Source of the DNA: an uncultured Polaribacter sp.
GTDB taxonomy: Bacteria > Bacteroidota > Bacteroidia > Flavobacteriales > Flavobacteriaceae
Reading direction: 5' to 3'
DNA: 64,000 nt
Assembly: GCF_947497695.1 (NCBI RefSeq)
Contig: NZ_CANMHM010000002.1
Location: 248,001 to 312,000, forward strand
The notes under the pieces were generated by a model. The model did no database searches. It saw only the letters and a program-made list of their open reading frames with translations, and was not told where the DNA came from. Within the stretch, counting starts at the first letter, position 1, and each line of letters starts with the position of its first letter. Shown one piece after another: positions 54,345 through 63,597 of this stretch. The translations under genes were made by a program, and so were the position numbers.

Positions 54345-55253
54345 TTATTCTACAACTTCTGTTGCAATACTTTCTGATTCAACTTTAGCCTCAGGATTTA
54401 CCCATATTTCTCCTTGTGGAGCTTTTGCTTTAGCAGGCGTTGTACCTTGCATTGAAATTACATAGCTAGCTACTTTTTGCATATCAGCTGGTTTTAAGGT
54501 TTTTTTCCAAGAAATCATTCCTTTTCCATCTCTACCTCCATTTAATAAAGTAGTAAATACGTTTTTAATTCCTCCTCCTAAAATCCAATATTCATCTGTT
54601 AAATTAGGGCCTATTTGTCCTCCTCCATCAGCTAAATGACAAGAAGCACAATTTAAATTGTAAACTGCTTTACCTCTACTTAAATCACTAGCATCTGTAA
54701 GTAATGTTACATTTTCTGCTGTAATAAAATCTGTAGCTGGTGCACTAGATTTGTATTCTTTTAAGGCTGCTTTTGCTTGTGCAACTGCTTTATCATACTC
54801 TACTATTTGATTATCGCCATCTAAAACATGAAACCTAACCAAATACACCACAGCAAAAACAATCGTTGCATAAAACATATACACCCACCAAGGTGGTAAA
54901 TTATTATCTAATTCTTTAATACCATCATAATTATGGTCTAAAATAATTTCTTCTTCACTGTCTATGTCTTTAGAACTCGTCCAAGATTGCAATAACTTTT
55001 TAAGCCAAGCATTCTCTTCTTCTGGTACAATACCTAACTTTTCATTTTGTAGTTCTGTTGCTTTGTTAATAGCCATTACATTGACTGTTTCTTTTAATAC
55101 AACTACCAAAATAAAACCGATTAAAGCTAACCAAACTAATGGATTTTCATAAACATCAAACGGATTTTGATACACCATAAACGACTTTGCAAGTGCTAAA
55201 AACGTAACAATTACAAAAATTACATATACCGTAGATTTAAAATATTTTTTCAT
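54345..55253 (-). CDS. ccoP: cbb3 oxidase cytochrome c subunit CcoP (one haem motif)
   Basis: At 302 residues, there are two N-terminal helices, then the FixP N-domain NNLPPWWVYMFYATIVF, then a single c-type haem site NCASCHLADGGGQIGPNL (about residue 195) with the axial Met in GGRDGKGMISWK. Canonical CcoP carries two CxxCH motifs; only one is present here. It passes electrons to the catalytic subunit. Preceded by ccoQ and followed by ccoG. Confidence 0.92.
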   Translation of the reverse strand: MKKYFKSTVYVIFVIVTFLALAKSFMVYQNPFDVYENPLVWLALIGFILVVVLKETVNVMAINKATELQNEKLGIVPEEENAWLKKLLQSWTSSKDIDSEEEIILDHNYDGIKELDNNLPPWWVYMFYATIVFAVVYLVRFHVLDGDNQIVEYDKAVAQAKAALKEYKSSAPATDFITAENVTLLTDASDLSRGKAVYNLNCASCHLADGGGQIGPNLTDEYWILGGGIKNVFTTLLNGGRDGKGMISWKKTLKPADMQKVASYVISMQGTTPAKAKAPQGEIWVNPEAKVESESIATEVVE

Positions 55254-55264
55254 TTTATTTCTTT

Positions 55265-55432
55265 TTAATTATCTAATGGTAAGCTACTTACCTTATTTAT
55301 ATATTCTTTTTTAGCTGTAACAACCCACAAAAATAAGGCGACAAAAAAAGTAAAGAAGATGACTAATGATATCAATGGATATATTTCTATACCAGTGATT
55401 GTTTCCATATGACCTTTTATAAATTTAAACAT
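55265..55432 (-). CDS. ccoQ: CcoQ-type small cbb3 oxidase subunit
   Basis: A 55-residue frame fills the gap between ccoNO and ccoP. It has one membrane helix (about 18-40, YPLISLVIFFTFFVALFLW) followed by a short basic tail KKEYINK, the shape of CcoQ/FixQ. Its start codon lies 4 bp after the ccoNO stop. A second ATG at residue 9 is possible. CcoQ stabilises the cbb3 complex. Confidence 0.85.
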   Translation of the reverse strand: MFKFIKGHMETITGIEIYPLISLVIFFTFFVALFLWVVTAKKEYINKVSSLPLDN

Positions 55433-55436
55433 TGTC

Positions 55437-57632
55437 TTATTTTTTTGAGATTTGTTGTTCGTCTTTTACCTTAATATCTGTTCCTAAACGTTGGATATAT
55501 GCAATCACTGCAACAATCTCTCTGTTTCTCATTTCTACAAAAGCTTCACCATTTTCTTTAGCATACTTTTTATCTGCTTCGTAATTTTTTGCAAAATCTG
55601 GATCAGTGTATAAGTTTTCTTCAATTTTAGCTCCTTGTGCTAACATGTGTTGTTGAGCATTTGCTATTTCTTCATCAGAATAAGGAACACCCAAAGTAAC
55701 CATTACTTCCATTTTTGCTTCTGTATTAGACTTGTCTAATTCATCTGTAATTAACCATTTATAAGATGGCATTATAGAACCAGGAGAAGTACTTTGAGGA
55801 TCATACATATGGTTTAAGTGCCAGCTATCATTATACTTCTGGCCAACTCTATGTAAATCTGGTCCTGTACGTTTAGATCCCCATAAAAATGGATGATCAT
55901 ATACAAACTCACCTGCTTTAGAGTATTCTCCATAACGTTCTACCTCACTTCTAAAAGGTCTTACCATTTGAGAGTGACAACCTACACAACCTTCTCTAAT
56001 ATAAATATCACGTCCTTCTAGCTCTAAAGGTGTATAAGGTTTTACGCTACTAATTGTAGGTATGTTAGATTTTACTAATAAGGTTGGAATAATCTGCACA
56101 GCACCACCAATTAAAATTGCTACAGTTGCATAAAGTGTTAATTTAATTGGCTTTCTCTCAATCCAAGTGTGCCATGTTTCTCCTTTAGTTCTGTGTTTAG
56201 ACACTTTAGTTAAAGCTGCTGCTTTTGCTAGTTCATCTGTAACACCACTTCCAGATTTTACAGTTCTAACTACGTTATAAAGCATTACAATTGCACCAAT
56301 AATAAACATTGTACCTCCAATGGCACGCATCCAATACATTGGTATAATTTCATTTACGGTTTCTAAAAAGTTACCATAGGTTAAAGAACCATCTGGGTTA
56401 AATTGTTTCCACATAGAAGCTTGTACAAAACCTGCAACATACATTGGTAATGTATATAAGATAATACCTAAAGTACCAATCCAGAAATGTACGTTTGCTA
56501 ATGCCGTAGAATATAATTTTGTTTTAAACATTCTTGGTATTAACCAATACAACATACCAAATGTAAAGAACCCATTCCATGCCAATGCACCAACGTGTAC
56601 GTGAGCAATAATCCAATCACTAAAATGAGCAATTGCATTTACATTTTTTAGGGATAACATTGGCCCTTCAAAAGTTGCCATACCATAACCTGTAAGGGCT
56701 ACTACCATAAATTTTAAAACAGGATCTGTACGTACTTTATCCCAAGCACCTCTTAATGTTAATAAACCATTAATCATACCACCCCAAGAAGGAGCAATTA
56801 ACATCACAGAAAAAGCAACACCTAAATTCTGAGCCCAATCTGGTAAAGCTGTGTATAGTAAATGGTGAGGTCCTGCCCAAATGTATAAGAAAATTAAAGA
56901 CCAAAAATGCACAATAGATAGTCTATAAGAATACACAGGTCTGTTTGCTGCTTTAGGCACAAAATAATACATTAAACCTAAAAACGGAGTTGTTAAGAAA
57001 AACGCTACAGCATTATGTCCATACCACCATTGCACTAATGCATCTTGTACACCTGCATACACAGAATAAGATTTTAAGAAACCTACTGGTAATGCTAAAC
57101 TATTAAATATATGTAAAACAGCTACTGTTACAAAGGTTGCTAAATAAAACCAAATTGCCACGTATAAATGACGTTGTCTTCTCTGTAAAATTGTCCAAAT
57201 CATGTTTACACCAAATGCAACCCAAACCAAAGCAATGGCAATATCTATTGGCCATTCTAACTCGGCATATTCTTTAGAACTTGTATATCCTAAAGGTAAA
57301 GTTATTGCAGCTGCAACAATAATTAATTGCCAACCCCAAAAATTAAAGTTGCTTAAAAAGTTACTTGCCATTCTTGCTTTTAACAATCTTTGTAGCGAGT
57401 AATACACTCCTGCAAAAATTGCATTTCCTACAAAGGCAAAAATAACTGCATTGGTATGTAAGGGTCTTAAACGACCAAAACTTAACCAAGAAATTCCCTC
57501 TGTAACATTTGGGAATAAAAACATAAAAGCTAAAAGCAATCCTACAGAAAACCCAACTATTCCCCATAGTAAGGTTGCGTAGATAAACTTTTTAACGATT
57601 TTATTATCGTAATAAAACTGTTGCATCTCCAT
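55437..57632 (-). CDS. ccoN: Fused cbb3 oxidase subunits CcoN-CcoO
   Basis: At 731 residues, about the first 480 residues form the CcoN membrane domain with haem and copper histidines (RPLHTNAVIFAF, WWYGHNAVAFFL, AGPHHLLYTALP, HVHVGALAWNG). The rest is CcoO: one helix and CVGCHSQMVRPF (about residue 547), GPDLHRVG and an axial-Met segment. In proteobacteria these are separate genes; the fusion is known in Bacteroidota. This is the catalytic core reducing oxygen with high affinity. Confidence 0.95.
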   Translation of the reverse strand: MEMQQFYYDNKIVKKFIYATLLWGIVGFSVGLLLAFMFLFPNVTEGISWLSFGRLRPLHTNAVIFAFVGNAIFAGVYYSLQRLLKARMASNFLSNFNFWGWQLIIVAAAITLPLGYTSSKEYAELEWPIDIAIALVWVAFGVNMIWTILQRRQRHLYVAIWFYLATFVTVAVLHIFNSLALPVGFLKSYSVYAGVQDALVQWWYGHNAVAFFLTTPFLGLMYYFVPKAANRPVYSYRLSIVHFWSLIFLYIWAGPHHLLYTALPDWAQNLGVAFSVMLIAPSWGGMINGLLTLRGAWDKVRTDPVLKFMVVALTGYGMATFEGPMLSLKNVNAIAHFSDWIIAHVHVGALAWNGFFTFGMLYWLIPRMFKTKLYSTALANVHFWIGTLGIILYTLPMYVAGFVQASMWKQFNPDGSLTYGNFLETVNEIIPMYWMRAIGGTMFIIGAIVMLYNVVRTVKSGSGVTDELAKAAALTKVSKHRTKGETWHTWIERKPIKLTLYATVAILIGGAVQIIPTLLVKSNIPTISSVKPYTPLELEGRDIYIREGCVGCHSQMVRPFRSEVERYGEYSKAGEFVYDHPFLWGSKRTGPDLHRVGQKYNDSWHLNHMYDPQSTSPGSIMPSYKWLITDELDKSNTEAKMEVMVTLGVPYSDEEIANAQQHMLAQGAKIEENLYTDPDFAKNYEADKKYAKENGEAFVEMRNREIVAVIAYIQRLGTDIKVKDEQQISKK

Positions 57633-57645
57633 AATAATATTTAAT

Positions 57646-57822
57646 TTAGTCTAAAGTTGATTTTTTTGTTGTTTCTTTTACTAATTCATCATCAAACAAC
57701 ATACGAACAGATGGTGTGTAAGAATCATCGAATTGCCCAGTTTTTACTGAGTAAATAAATGCGATAAAAAATAAGATTGCTACTATTATACTTATGATAA
57801 GTAGTAAATATATTACGCTCAT
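57646..57822 (-). CDS. ccoS: cbb3 oxidase maturation protein CcoS
   Basis: I start at the ATG at 57822 (MSVIYLLL), giving a 58-residue protein; the longer frame adds nine residues that overlap the promoter region. One helix is followed by GQFDDSYTPSVRMLFDDE, the CcoS tail. CcoS is needed to load cofactors into cbb3. It is the first gene of the ccoS-NO-Q-P-G unit, 13 bp before ccoNO. Confidence 0.92.
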   Translation of the reverse strand: MSVIYLLLIISIIVAILFFIAFIYSVKTGQFDDSYTPSVRMLFDDELVKETTKKSTLD

Positions 57823-57846
57823 ATCTTGCCTGATAGTTTGATATAT

Positions 57847-57890
57847 CAAAAATACTATTGATGGTTTTATTAAAATATGACGATTGTCAT
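57847..57890 (-). promoter_or_regulatory. Promoter of the cbb3 operon with FNR/CRP-like dyad
   Basis: ATGAC-GATT-GTCAT (57877-57890) is a perfect 5-4-5 dyad, the architecture of FNR/CRP-family sites. On the minus strand TATTTTTG (57854-57847) fits the -7 element TAnnTTTG. The dyad centre is 33 bp upstream of the centre of the -7 element, close to -40, the usual place for a class II activator. There is no -33 TTTG, so activation is probably required. Confidence 0.6.
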
Positions 57891-58180
57891 GTTTCTTAAA
57901 ACTATCTTAAAATAGTCATAGTAAATAGTTGTGTTTTGGTTTGGTTTCTCTCAACTCTTAGACAGTTTGTTGTTCTTTTGTTACCTTTATTGGCTTATGC
58001 ATTTCTTACAGCTTAACAAAACTTTGCAAAAACAGCGTTAATTAAAGTGGTTAAAACAATAATTTGAATCTTGTTATTTCAGACTTTTAGGAGAAATCTT
58101 ATAAGAAAAGAGCATATAATTATGGAATCGAGTGAGATTTCTCCTATCGTTGAAATGAGAGGTAAATAAAAACTTTAGAA
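57891..58180. other. Intergenic gap between hemN and the cbb3 promoter
   Basis: No coding frame of interest is found here. It contains the palindromic repeat copy 5 (58070-58163), which also lies just downstream of hemN and could end its transcript. The rest is AT-rich without clear signals. Confidence 0.55.
58070..58163. repeat. Flavobacterial palindromic repeat, copy 5
   Basis: AGGAGAAATCT (58089-58099) pairs perfectly with AGATTTCTCCT (58135-58145). Outer parts TTATTTCAGAC and GTTGAAATGAGA are imperfect partners. It ends 18 bp from the hemN stop. Confidence 0.75.
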
Positions 58181-59551
58181 CTAAATCGTCATCGAAAACA
58201 ACTGTGTTTTTGGCTTATTTTCTAGTAAATGCACATCAAAAGCCATACAAATATTTCTTACAAAGGGTCTTGCTTTTTCTGGTATGGTTAGTGTTTTTTC
58301 TTTTTCATCAATAAAAACCAAACCATCTTTTTGCATTTCTAATAATAAGTAGAAATGTTTTTCAATATCTTTAATTTGCAACGATTTTTCATCCCACGAA
58401 GTGGAAAAATGACACATCATATTTAAAATATGTTTTCTAATAATTCTATCTTCTTTTGATAATAAATGTCCTCTAAAAATTGGAATTTCTCCTGCATTGA
58501 CCAATTGCTGATATTCTTTTACCGTTTTTACATTTTGTGCAAATGCATACCAAGAATCTGATATTGCAGACATGCCCAAACCAATCATTAATTGGGTTTT
58601 ATTAGCTGTGTAGCCCATAAAATTTCTATGCAAAGTTTTGTTGGTAATTGCCTTGTACAAAGTATCGGTTTTTAGTGCAAAATGATCCATGCCTATTTCT
58701 TCATACCCAAGTTCTGCAAATAATTCTTTACCAATTTCATACAACTCTCTTTTTTCATCATTTTTTGGCAAATCATCTTCATTAAAGCCTCTTTGCCCAA
58801 CGCCTTTTACCCAAGGCACGTGTGCATAACTGTAAAACGAAATTCTATCTGGTTGTAATTCTTTTGTTTTGTTGATAGTATAAATAACGTTTTCTTTGGT
58901 TTGATGTGGTAAGCCAAAAATTAAATCGTGACTTACAGAGGTATAGCCAATTTCTCTTGCCCATTTGGTAACTTGCTTTACAGCTTCAAAAGGTTGAATT
59001 CTGTGAATAGCTTCTTGTACTTTTTCATTATAATCTTGCACACCATAACTTACTCTTGTAAAGCCACAATTGTATAAAGTTTGTAATTGCTCTTTGGTAG
59101 TATTATTTGGATGGCCCTCAAAACTAAACTCTGCATCTAAGTGTTTTTTTGCAATCTCAAAAATTCCATCCATTAAAAATTTTAGGTTTTCTTTTGAGAA
59201 AAAAGTAGGTGTTCCACCACCTAAATGTAGTTCTTTCACTACCGGAATTTCATCAACCAAAGCAACATATAATTTCCATTCTTTTAAAACAGTTTCTATA
59301 TACTCCTCCTCTACTTCATGACGTTTTGTGATATGTTTATGACATGCACAAAACGTACACAAACTCTCACAAAATGGCAAATGAATGTACAAACTAATGC
59401 CTTCTGAAGCGTTACTTTCTTTAAATGATGTTTTAAAAGATGTGAACCAATCTTGTTTTTCAATTCCTGCTTTGTTCCAATAAGGCACTGTTGGATAACT
59501 GGTGTATCTTGGTCCTGGAATGTTATATTTTTGTACTAATGATTGTTTCAT
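58181..59551 (-). CDS. hemN: Oxygen-independent coproporphyrinogen III oxidase
   Basis: At 456 residues, the radical-SAM site is LPFCESLCTFCACHKHIT (CxxxCxxC), and GGGTPTFFSKENL follows. PGPRYTSYPTVPYW near the N-terminus is the true HemN signature, separating it from HemW. It decarboxylates coproporphyrinogen III without oxygen, in haem synthesis. It follows the ccoI gene by 32 bp and is likely cotranscribed, which links haem supply to cbb3 assembly. Confidence 0.96.
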   Translation of the reverse strand: MKQSLVQKYNIPGPRYTSYPTVPYWNKAGIEKQDWFTSFKTSFKESNASEGISLYIHLPFCESLCTFCACHKHITKRHEVEEEYIETVLKEWKLYVALVDEIPVVKELHLGGGTPTFFSKENLKFLMDGIFEIAKKHLDAEFSFEGHPNNTTKEQLQTLYNCGFTRVSYGVQDYNEKVQEAIHRIQPFEAVKQVTKWAREIGYTSVSHDLIFGLPHQTKENVIYTINKTKELQPDRISFYSYAHVPWVKGVGQRGFNEDDLPKNDEKRELYEIGKELFAELGYEEIGMDHFALKTDTLYKAITNKTLHRNFMGYTANKTQLMIGLGMSAISDSWYAFAQNVKTVKEYQQLVNAGEIPIFRGHLLSKEDRIIRKHILNMMCHFSTSWDEKSLQIKDIEKHFYLLLEMQKDGLVFIDEKEKTLTIPEKARPFVRNICMAFDVHLLENKPKTQLFSMTI

Positions 59552-59583
59552 TTTTATAATTTTTTAACAAAGCCACAAAAGCG

Positions 59584-61959
59584 TTAGTTTATTTTTCTTC
59601 CTAATAAATTAGTGGAAATTGTTGTAAAAACAACGATACTTATAGAGCTTAAAGGCATTAAAATTGCTGCAATAACTGGCATTAATTGTCCTGTAACTGC
59701 AAAATACAAACCTACTACGTTGTAACATAAAGAGAGTATAAAGCAATACTTAATAATTTTAATTGCTTTTTTTGATGCTTTTACAAACTGACCAATTTTA
59801 TTAAATTTTGAGGCATCTAAAATAGCATCACAAGCAGGAGAAAATACATTGATGTTTTCTGATAAAGAAATACCAACATTACTCTGAGCCAAAGCTCCAG
59901 CATCATTTAAACCATCACCAATCATAGCTACTTTTTTATTTTCTTTTTGAAGATTAGCAACTACATTTAATTTATCTTCTGGTTTTTGGTTGAATAATAA
60001 ATGTGTTTCTTTAGGTAAATTTTCTTCTAAATAGTTTCTTTCCCCTTCATTATCTCCAGAAACAACAGCTAAATTATAGTTGTTTTGTAAAGAATTAAAT
60101 AAGGGTTTTACACCTTTTCTATACGAATTTTTAAAAGTGAATTTTCCTTTATAAATATTATTAAAGCTGATATGAACAGCAGTATCTAAAGTATTGTTAT
60201 CAATCTCATTTTTAACAAAGGTTGATGCTCCTAATTTTAAATGATTATCCTTGTAAGAAACCTGAATTCCTTTTCCTACAATTTCGTCAAAATTAGTAAT
60301 TTTAACTACTTCAACTTCCTTAAAAGTATCATATAAAGTTCTACTTAAAGGATGATTTGAAGCTCTTAACGCACTTTTTAAAATGGACTTTTCTTGTTCG
60401 TTTAACACAACTCCATCATAAGTAATAGTACTTTCTTTATTAGTAGTTAAAGTACCTGTTTTATCAAAAATTAAAGTATCTATTTGGGCTAATTGCTCTA
60501 TAACTGTTGCATTTTTTAGATAGAATTTTTGTTTTCCAAAAATGCGTAACATATTACCTAAAGTAAAAGGTGCAGCCAATGCAATTGCACAAGGACAAGC
60601 AATTATTAAAACAGCTGTAAAAACGTTTAATGCTTTACTGGCATCAAAAAACAACCAAAATAAAGTTGCTAAAAACGCAATTAATAAAACAGCAATTGTA
60701 AAGTTTTTGCTAATGGTATCTGTAATGGTTTTAAAATACGTTTTATGGTCTTTGTTAAAAACATCATTGCTCCATAATTGTGTTAAATAACTTTGAGAAA
60801 CAGAAGCCAAAACTTCCATTTCTAATACTCCAGAAAGTTGTTTTCCTCCTGCAAATAATTTATCTCCAGATTTTTTTACAACAGCATCTGCTTCTCCTGT
60901 AACAAAACTATAATCTATTTGTGCGTTTCCGTTGATTAAAATACCATCAACAGGAATTAATTCTTGATTTCTAATCAACAAACGATCTCCTTTTTCAACA
61001 TCATAAATAGGCACATTTTCTTCTTTTTGATTTGATGAAATACGTGTAACTGCAATTGGAAAATAGGATTTATAATCTCTTTCAAAAGACAAAAAATTGT
61101 AGGTTTTCTGTTGAAAAAATTTTCCTAATAGTAAAAAGAAAACCAAACCTGTTAAACTATCAAAAAAACCAGTTCCTAAATTAAAAAGTACTTCTACTGC
61201 ACTTCTTATAAATAATACTAAAACTCCTAATGCAATAGGTATATCAATATTTAATATTTTAGAACGCAATCCTTTATAGGCTGAAATAAAATAATCATTG
61301 GCCGCATAAAAAACAACGGGTAAAGAAAAGAAGAGCATTAACCCTCTAAAAACATTTTTATATTCCTCTAACCAAAATTCTGATACTTCAAAATATTCTG
61401 GAAATGATAAAAACATGACGTTTCCGAACGCAAAACCTGCAATACCTAATTTATAAATTAAGCTTCTATCAATATTTTTTTTACCTGCTTCATAATCTTC
61501 TAAACTAATGTAAGGCTCATAACCAATGGAGCTTAATAACAGCACAATTTCTTTTAAAGTAATTGTATCTGAATGATAGGTTATTCTTACTTTTTTCTTA
61601 GGAAAATCTACTTGAGAAGCAGCTACTTTTGGGTTTAATTTATGTAAGTTTTCTAACACCCAAATACAAGAACTACAATGAATATGAGGTATATACAAGG
61701 TTACTATCTGTGTGTTACTATCAGAAAAATCTAATAATTTTTCGGTAATATCGTTGTTATCCAAGAAATCGTATTTTCCTTGAATTTCTGTTGGAATCGC
61801 CCCTGGATTGTCTTGAAAATCGTAATAACAAGTTAAGTCGTTCTCAGAAAAAATTTCATACACCGTTTTACAACCGTTGCAACAGAAACTTTTTTCTTCG
61901 AATTTAATTACATCATCATCACAAGAATCGCCACAGTGAAAACATTGTGTAGAATTCAT
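59584..61959 (-). CDS. ccoI: cbb3-associated copper P-type ATPase CcoI (FixI)
   Basis: At 791 residues, an N-terminal Cys-rich metal domain (CFHCGDSCDD, CCNGCKTVYE) is followed by an HMA domain with HCSSCIWVLE. The transport helices have IIACPCAIALAAPF (CPC), then phosphorylation site DKTGTLT and MIGDGLNDAGAL. This matches FixI/CcoI, which exports copper to the oxidase. It is the first gene of the ccoI-hemN unit, under an FNR-like dyad of its own. Confidence 0.95.
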   Translation of the reverse strand: MNSTQCFHCGDSCDDDVIKFEEKSFCCNGCKTVYEIFSENDLTCYYDFQDNPGAIPTEIQGKYDFLDNNDITEKLLDFSDSNTQIVTLYIPHIHCSSCIWVLENLHKLNPKVAASQVDFPKKKVRITYHSDTITLKEIVLLLSSIGYEPYISLEDYEAGKKNIDRSLIYKLGIAGFAFGNVMFLSFPEYFEVSEFWLEEYKNVFRGLMLFFSLPVVFYAANDYFISAYKGLRSKILNIDIPIALGVLVLFIRSAVEVLFNLGTGFFDSLTGLVFFLLLGKFFQQKTYNFLSFERDYKSYFPIAVTRISSNQKEENVPIYDVEKGDRLLIRNQELIPVDGILINGNAQIDYSFVTGEADAVVKKSGDKLFAGGKQLSGVLEMEVLASVSQSYLTQLWSNDVFNKDHKTYFKTITDTISKNFTIAVLLIAFLATLFWLFFDASKALNVFTAVLIIACPCAIALAAPFTLGNMLRIFGKQKFYLKNATVIEQLAQIDTLIFDKTGTLTTNKESTITYDGVVLNEQEKSILKSALRASNHPLSRTLYDTFKEVEVVKITNFDEIVGKGIQVSYKDNHLKLGASTFVKNEIDNNTLDTAVHISFNNIYKGKFTFKNSYRKGVKPLFNSLQNNYNLAVVSGDNEGERNYLEENLPKETHLLFNQKPEDKLNVVANLQKENKKVAMIGDGLNDAGALAQSNVGISLSENINVFSPACDAILDASKFNKIGQFVKASKKAIKIIKYCFILSLCYNVVGLYFAVTGQLMPVIAAILMPLSSISIVVFTTISTNLLGRKIN

Positions 61960-61979
61960 ATTTACTCTTTTGCCTGTTG

Positions 61980-62023
61980 CAAAATTCAGAAAAAAAATAA
62001 TTTTAGAATATGATATTTATCAT
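61980..62023 (-). promoter_or_regulatory. Promoter of ccoI-hemN with FNR/CRP-like dyad
   Basis: ATGAT-ATTT-ATCAT (62010-62023) is a perfect 5-4-5 dyad. On the minus strand GAATTTTG (61987-61980) differs from TAnnTTTG by one base. Dyad centre to -7 centre is 33 bp, the same as at the cbb3 promoter. The -7 element lies about 20 bp upstream of the ATG. Confidence 0.55.
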
Positions 62024-62231
62024 CTGTTAGAAATTAGGTTTCCCTAATTTTAAGGTGGTTTTACAATCTAATTAATAGAGTCTAAACCTTATTCATCATC
62101 TTAATTCTTTAAATATAGAGGCCTTTAAAAGTTTTTCTTAATTTAAAATATCATCTATACTTTAGGTATAATGGTCTATTATGTAAATAGTAAATCAAAC
62201 TATCTTTACTTTCTAATTAATTTTATCTAAA

Positions 62232-63542
62232 ATGAAAAATAAAATAATTTTTTTAGTTCTGTTATCAATTTGTTGTTTAGAAATCACTTTTTGTCAAAAT
62301 ACCACTTTAAATAATTTTGAAGCAAATTCGCCCAATGTTGTTTCTAGAAACGGTGCACAATTTTCTATAGTAAATAACTCAAGTATCAATCAAAGCGAAC
62401 TGCTTCAAGATTTTGAGCCTGGTCATCAAAATGTAGTATCAAGACATGGAGGCTCTTTTTCAATTGTTCCTAACCCTAATTCTAATACCATTAATAATTC
62501 TGCAAATAGTCTTAAGTTTAGCAGAACTGGTACAAACTGGTTTGAGTTGATTGCTTTCCCTGTAACTGCTGTAGAAATACCTGCAAATACAATTAAATTT
62601 TTAAATATCGCTGTAAACTTCCCTGCAGAAACAGATGTAGTTATTAGAATAGATGGAGAAGATGAGAATTCTAATGGAAACCCAGAAACTGCTATTAGAG
62701 CTACAAATAAATATACAGATTATGGAAATTGGCAAAATTTAGTATTCCCTATAGAAGGTGGTATAAATGGTATTACTATAAAAGCTATTATTATTTTTCC
62801 AGATGCTGGTTTTAGTAATACACCTAAGGGTTTTGTGTTAAATAACACAGATTCTTTTGGTTATATAGATAAAATTACTGTTAATAAAACAGATGGTTTT
62901 GATACTAGTAATGAAAAATATTTAACCAATATAAAAACAGAATTAACCAAAAACTGGCCTTCTAACCGAACAATAAATTTAGTTTTTCACGGACATTCAG
63001 TTCCTTCTGGTTATTATCAAACACCAACTGTAGAAACATTAAATTCTTATCCTCATCAAATATTAGAAAAATTATCTACCAAGTACCCTACAGCAGTAAT
63101 TAACACTATAAAAACATCTATTGGTGGAGAAAATTCTATACAAGGGGCTACAAGATTCGACGCTGATGTTTTGGTGCATAAACCAGATGTTTTGTTTATA
63201 GATTATAGTTTAAATGATCGTTCTAAAGGTTTAGAAGCACCTTATGCTGCTTGGGATGAAATGATTAAAAAAGCAATTGCTAAAGGAATTAAAGTTATTT
63301 TATTAACACCATCACCTTTTAGAGATGTAGATATGTTGTCTACAACTACAGATTTGTACCTGCATACAGAACAGGTTAAAAGATTAGCACAAGAAAACGG
63401 TGTTGCAATAGTTGATAGTTATGAGCAATTTAAAGAGGCTGTGATTGCAGGTAATAATGTAAACAGTTATTTATCTTCATTTAACCACCCAAATACTGCT
63501 GGCCATCACTTAATTTCTGATGAAATTATGAAGTTTTTTTAA
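62232..63542 (+). CDS. Secreted SGNH-hydrolase protein with N-terminal accessory domain
   Basis: At 436 residues, it has a signal peptide ending in EITFCQ. Residues 28-49 and 60-81 are two versions of one motif (NVVSRNGAQFSIV and NVVSRHGGSFSIV), followed by a beta-rich accessory domain to about 220. From 250 the SGNH fold appears: block I FHGHSVPSG (Ser256; GDS is usual), SIGGENS, DYSLND (Asn) and HPNTAGH (His419). The position three before His419 is Ser, where many members have Asp. Likely an esterase acting on exported polysaccharide; the substrate is unknown. It has a paralogous neighbour. Confidence 0.82.
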   Translation: MKNKIIFLVLLSICCLEITFCQNTTLNNFEANSPNVVSRNGAQFSIVNNSSINQSELLQDFEPGHQNVVSRHGGSFSIVPNPNSNTINNSANSLKFSRTGTNWFELIAFPVTAVEIPANTIKFLNIAVNFPAETDVVIRIDGEDENSNGNPETAIRATNKYTDYGNWQNLVFPIEGGINGITIKAIIIFPDAGFSNTPKGFVLNNTDSFGYIDKITVNKTDGFDTSNEKYLTNIKTELTKNWPSNRTINLVFHGHSVPSGYYQTPTVETLNSYPHQILEKLSTKYPTAVINTIKTSIGGENSIQGATRFDADVLVHKPDVLFIDYSLNDRSKGLEAPYAAWDEMIKKAIAKGIKVILLTPSPFRDVDMLSTTTDLYLHTEQVKRLAQENGVAIVDSYEQFKEAVIAGNNVNSYLSSFNHPNTAGHHLISDEIMKFF

Positions 63543-63597
63543 CCAATTGATGAATCTTATTTTAAAGTACAAAACTAAAAACACCTAAATATTTATA

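Noticed and set aside
57837..57850. Palindrome TTTGATATATCAAA as an FNR box
   Set aside because: The half sites TTGAT/ATCAA are separated by 2 bases, not 4, and it overlaps the -7 element; the 57877-57890 dyad fits better.
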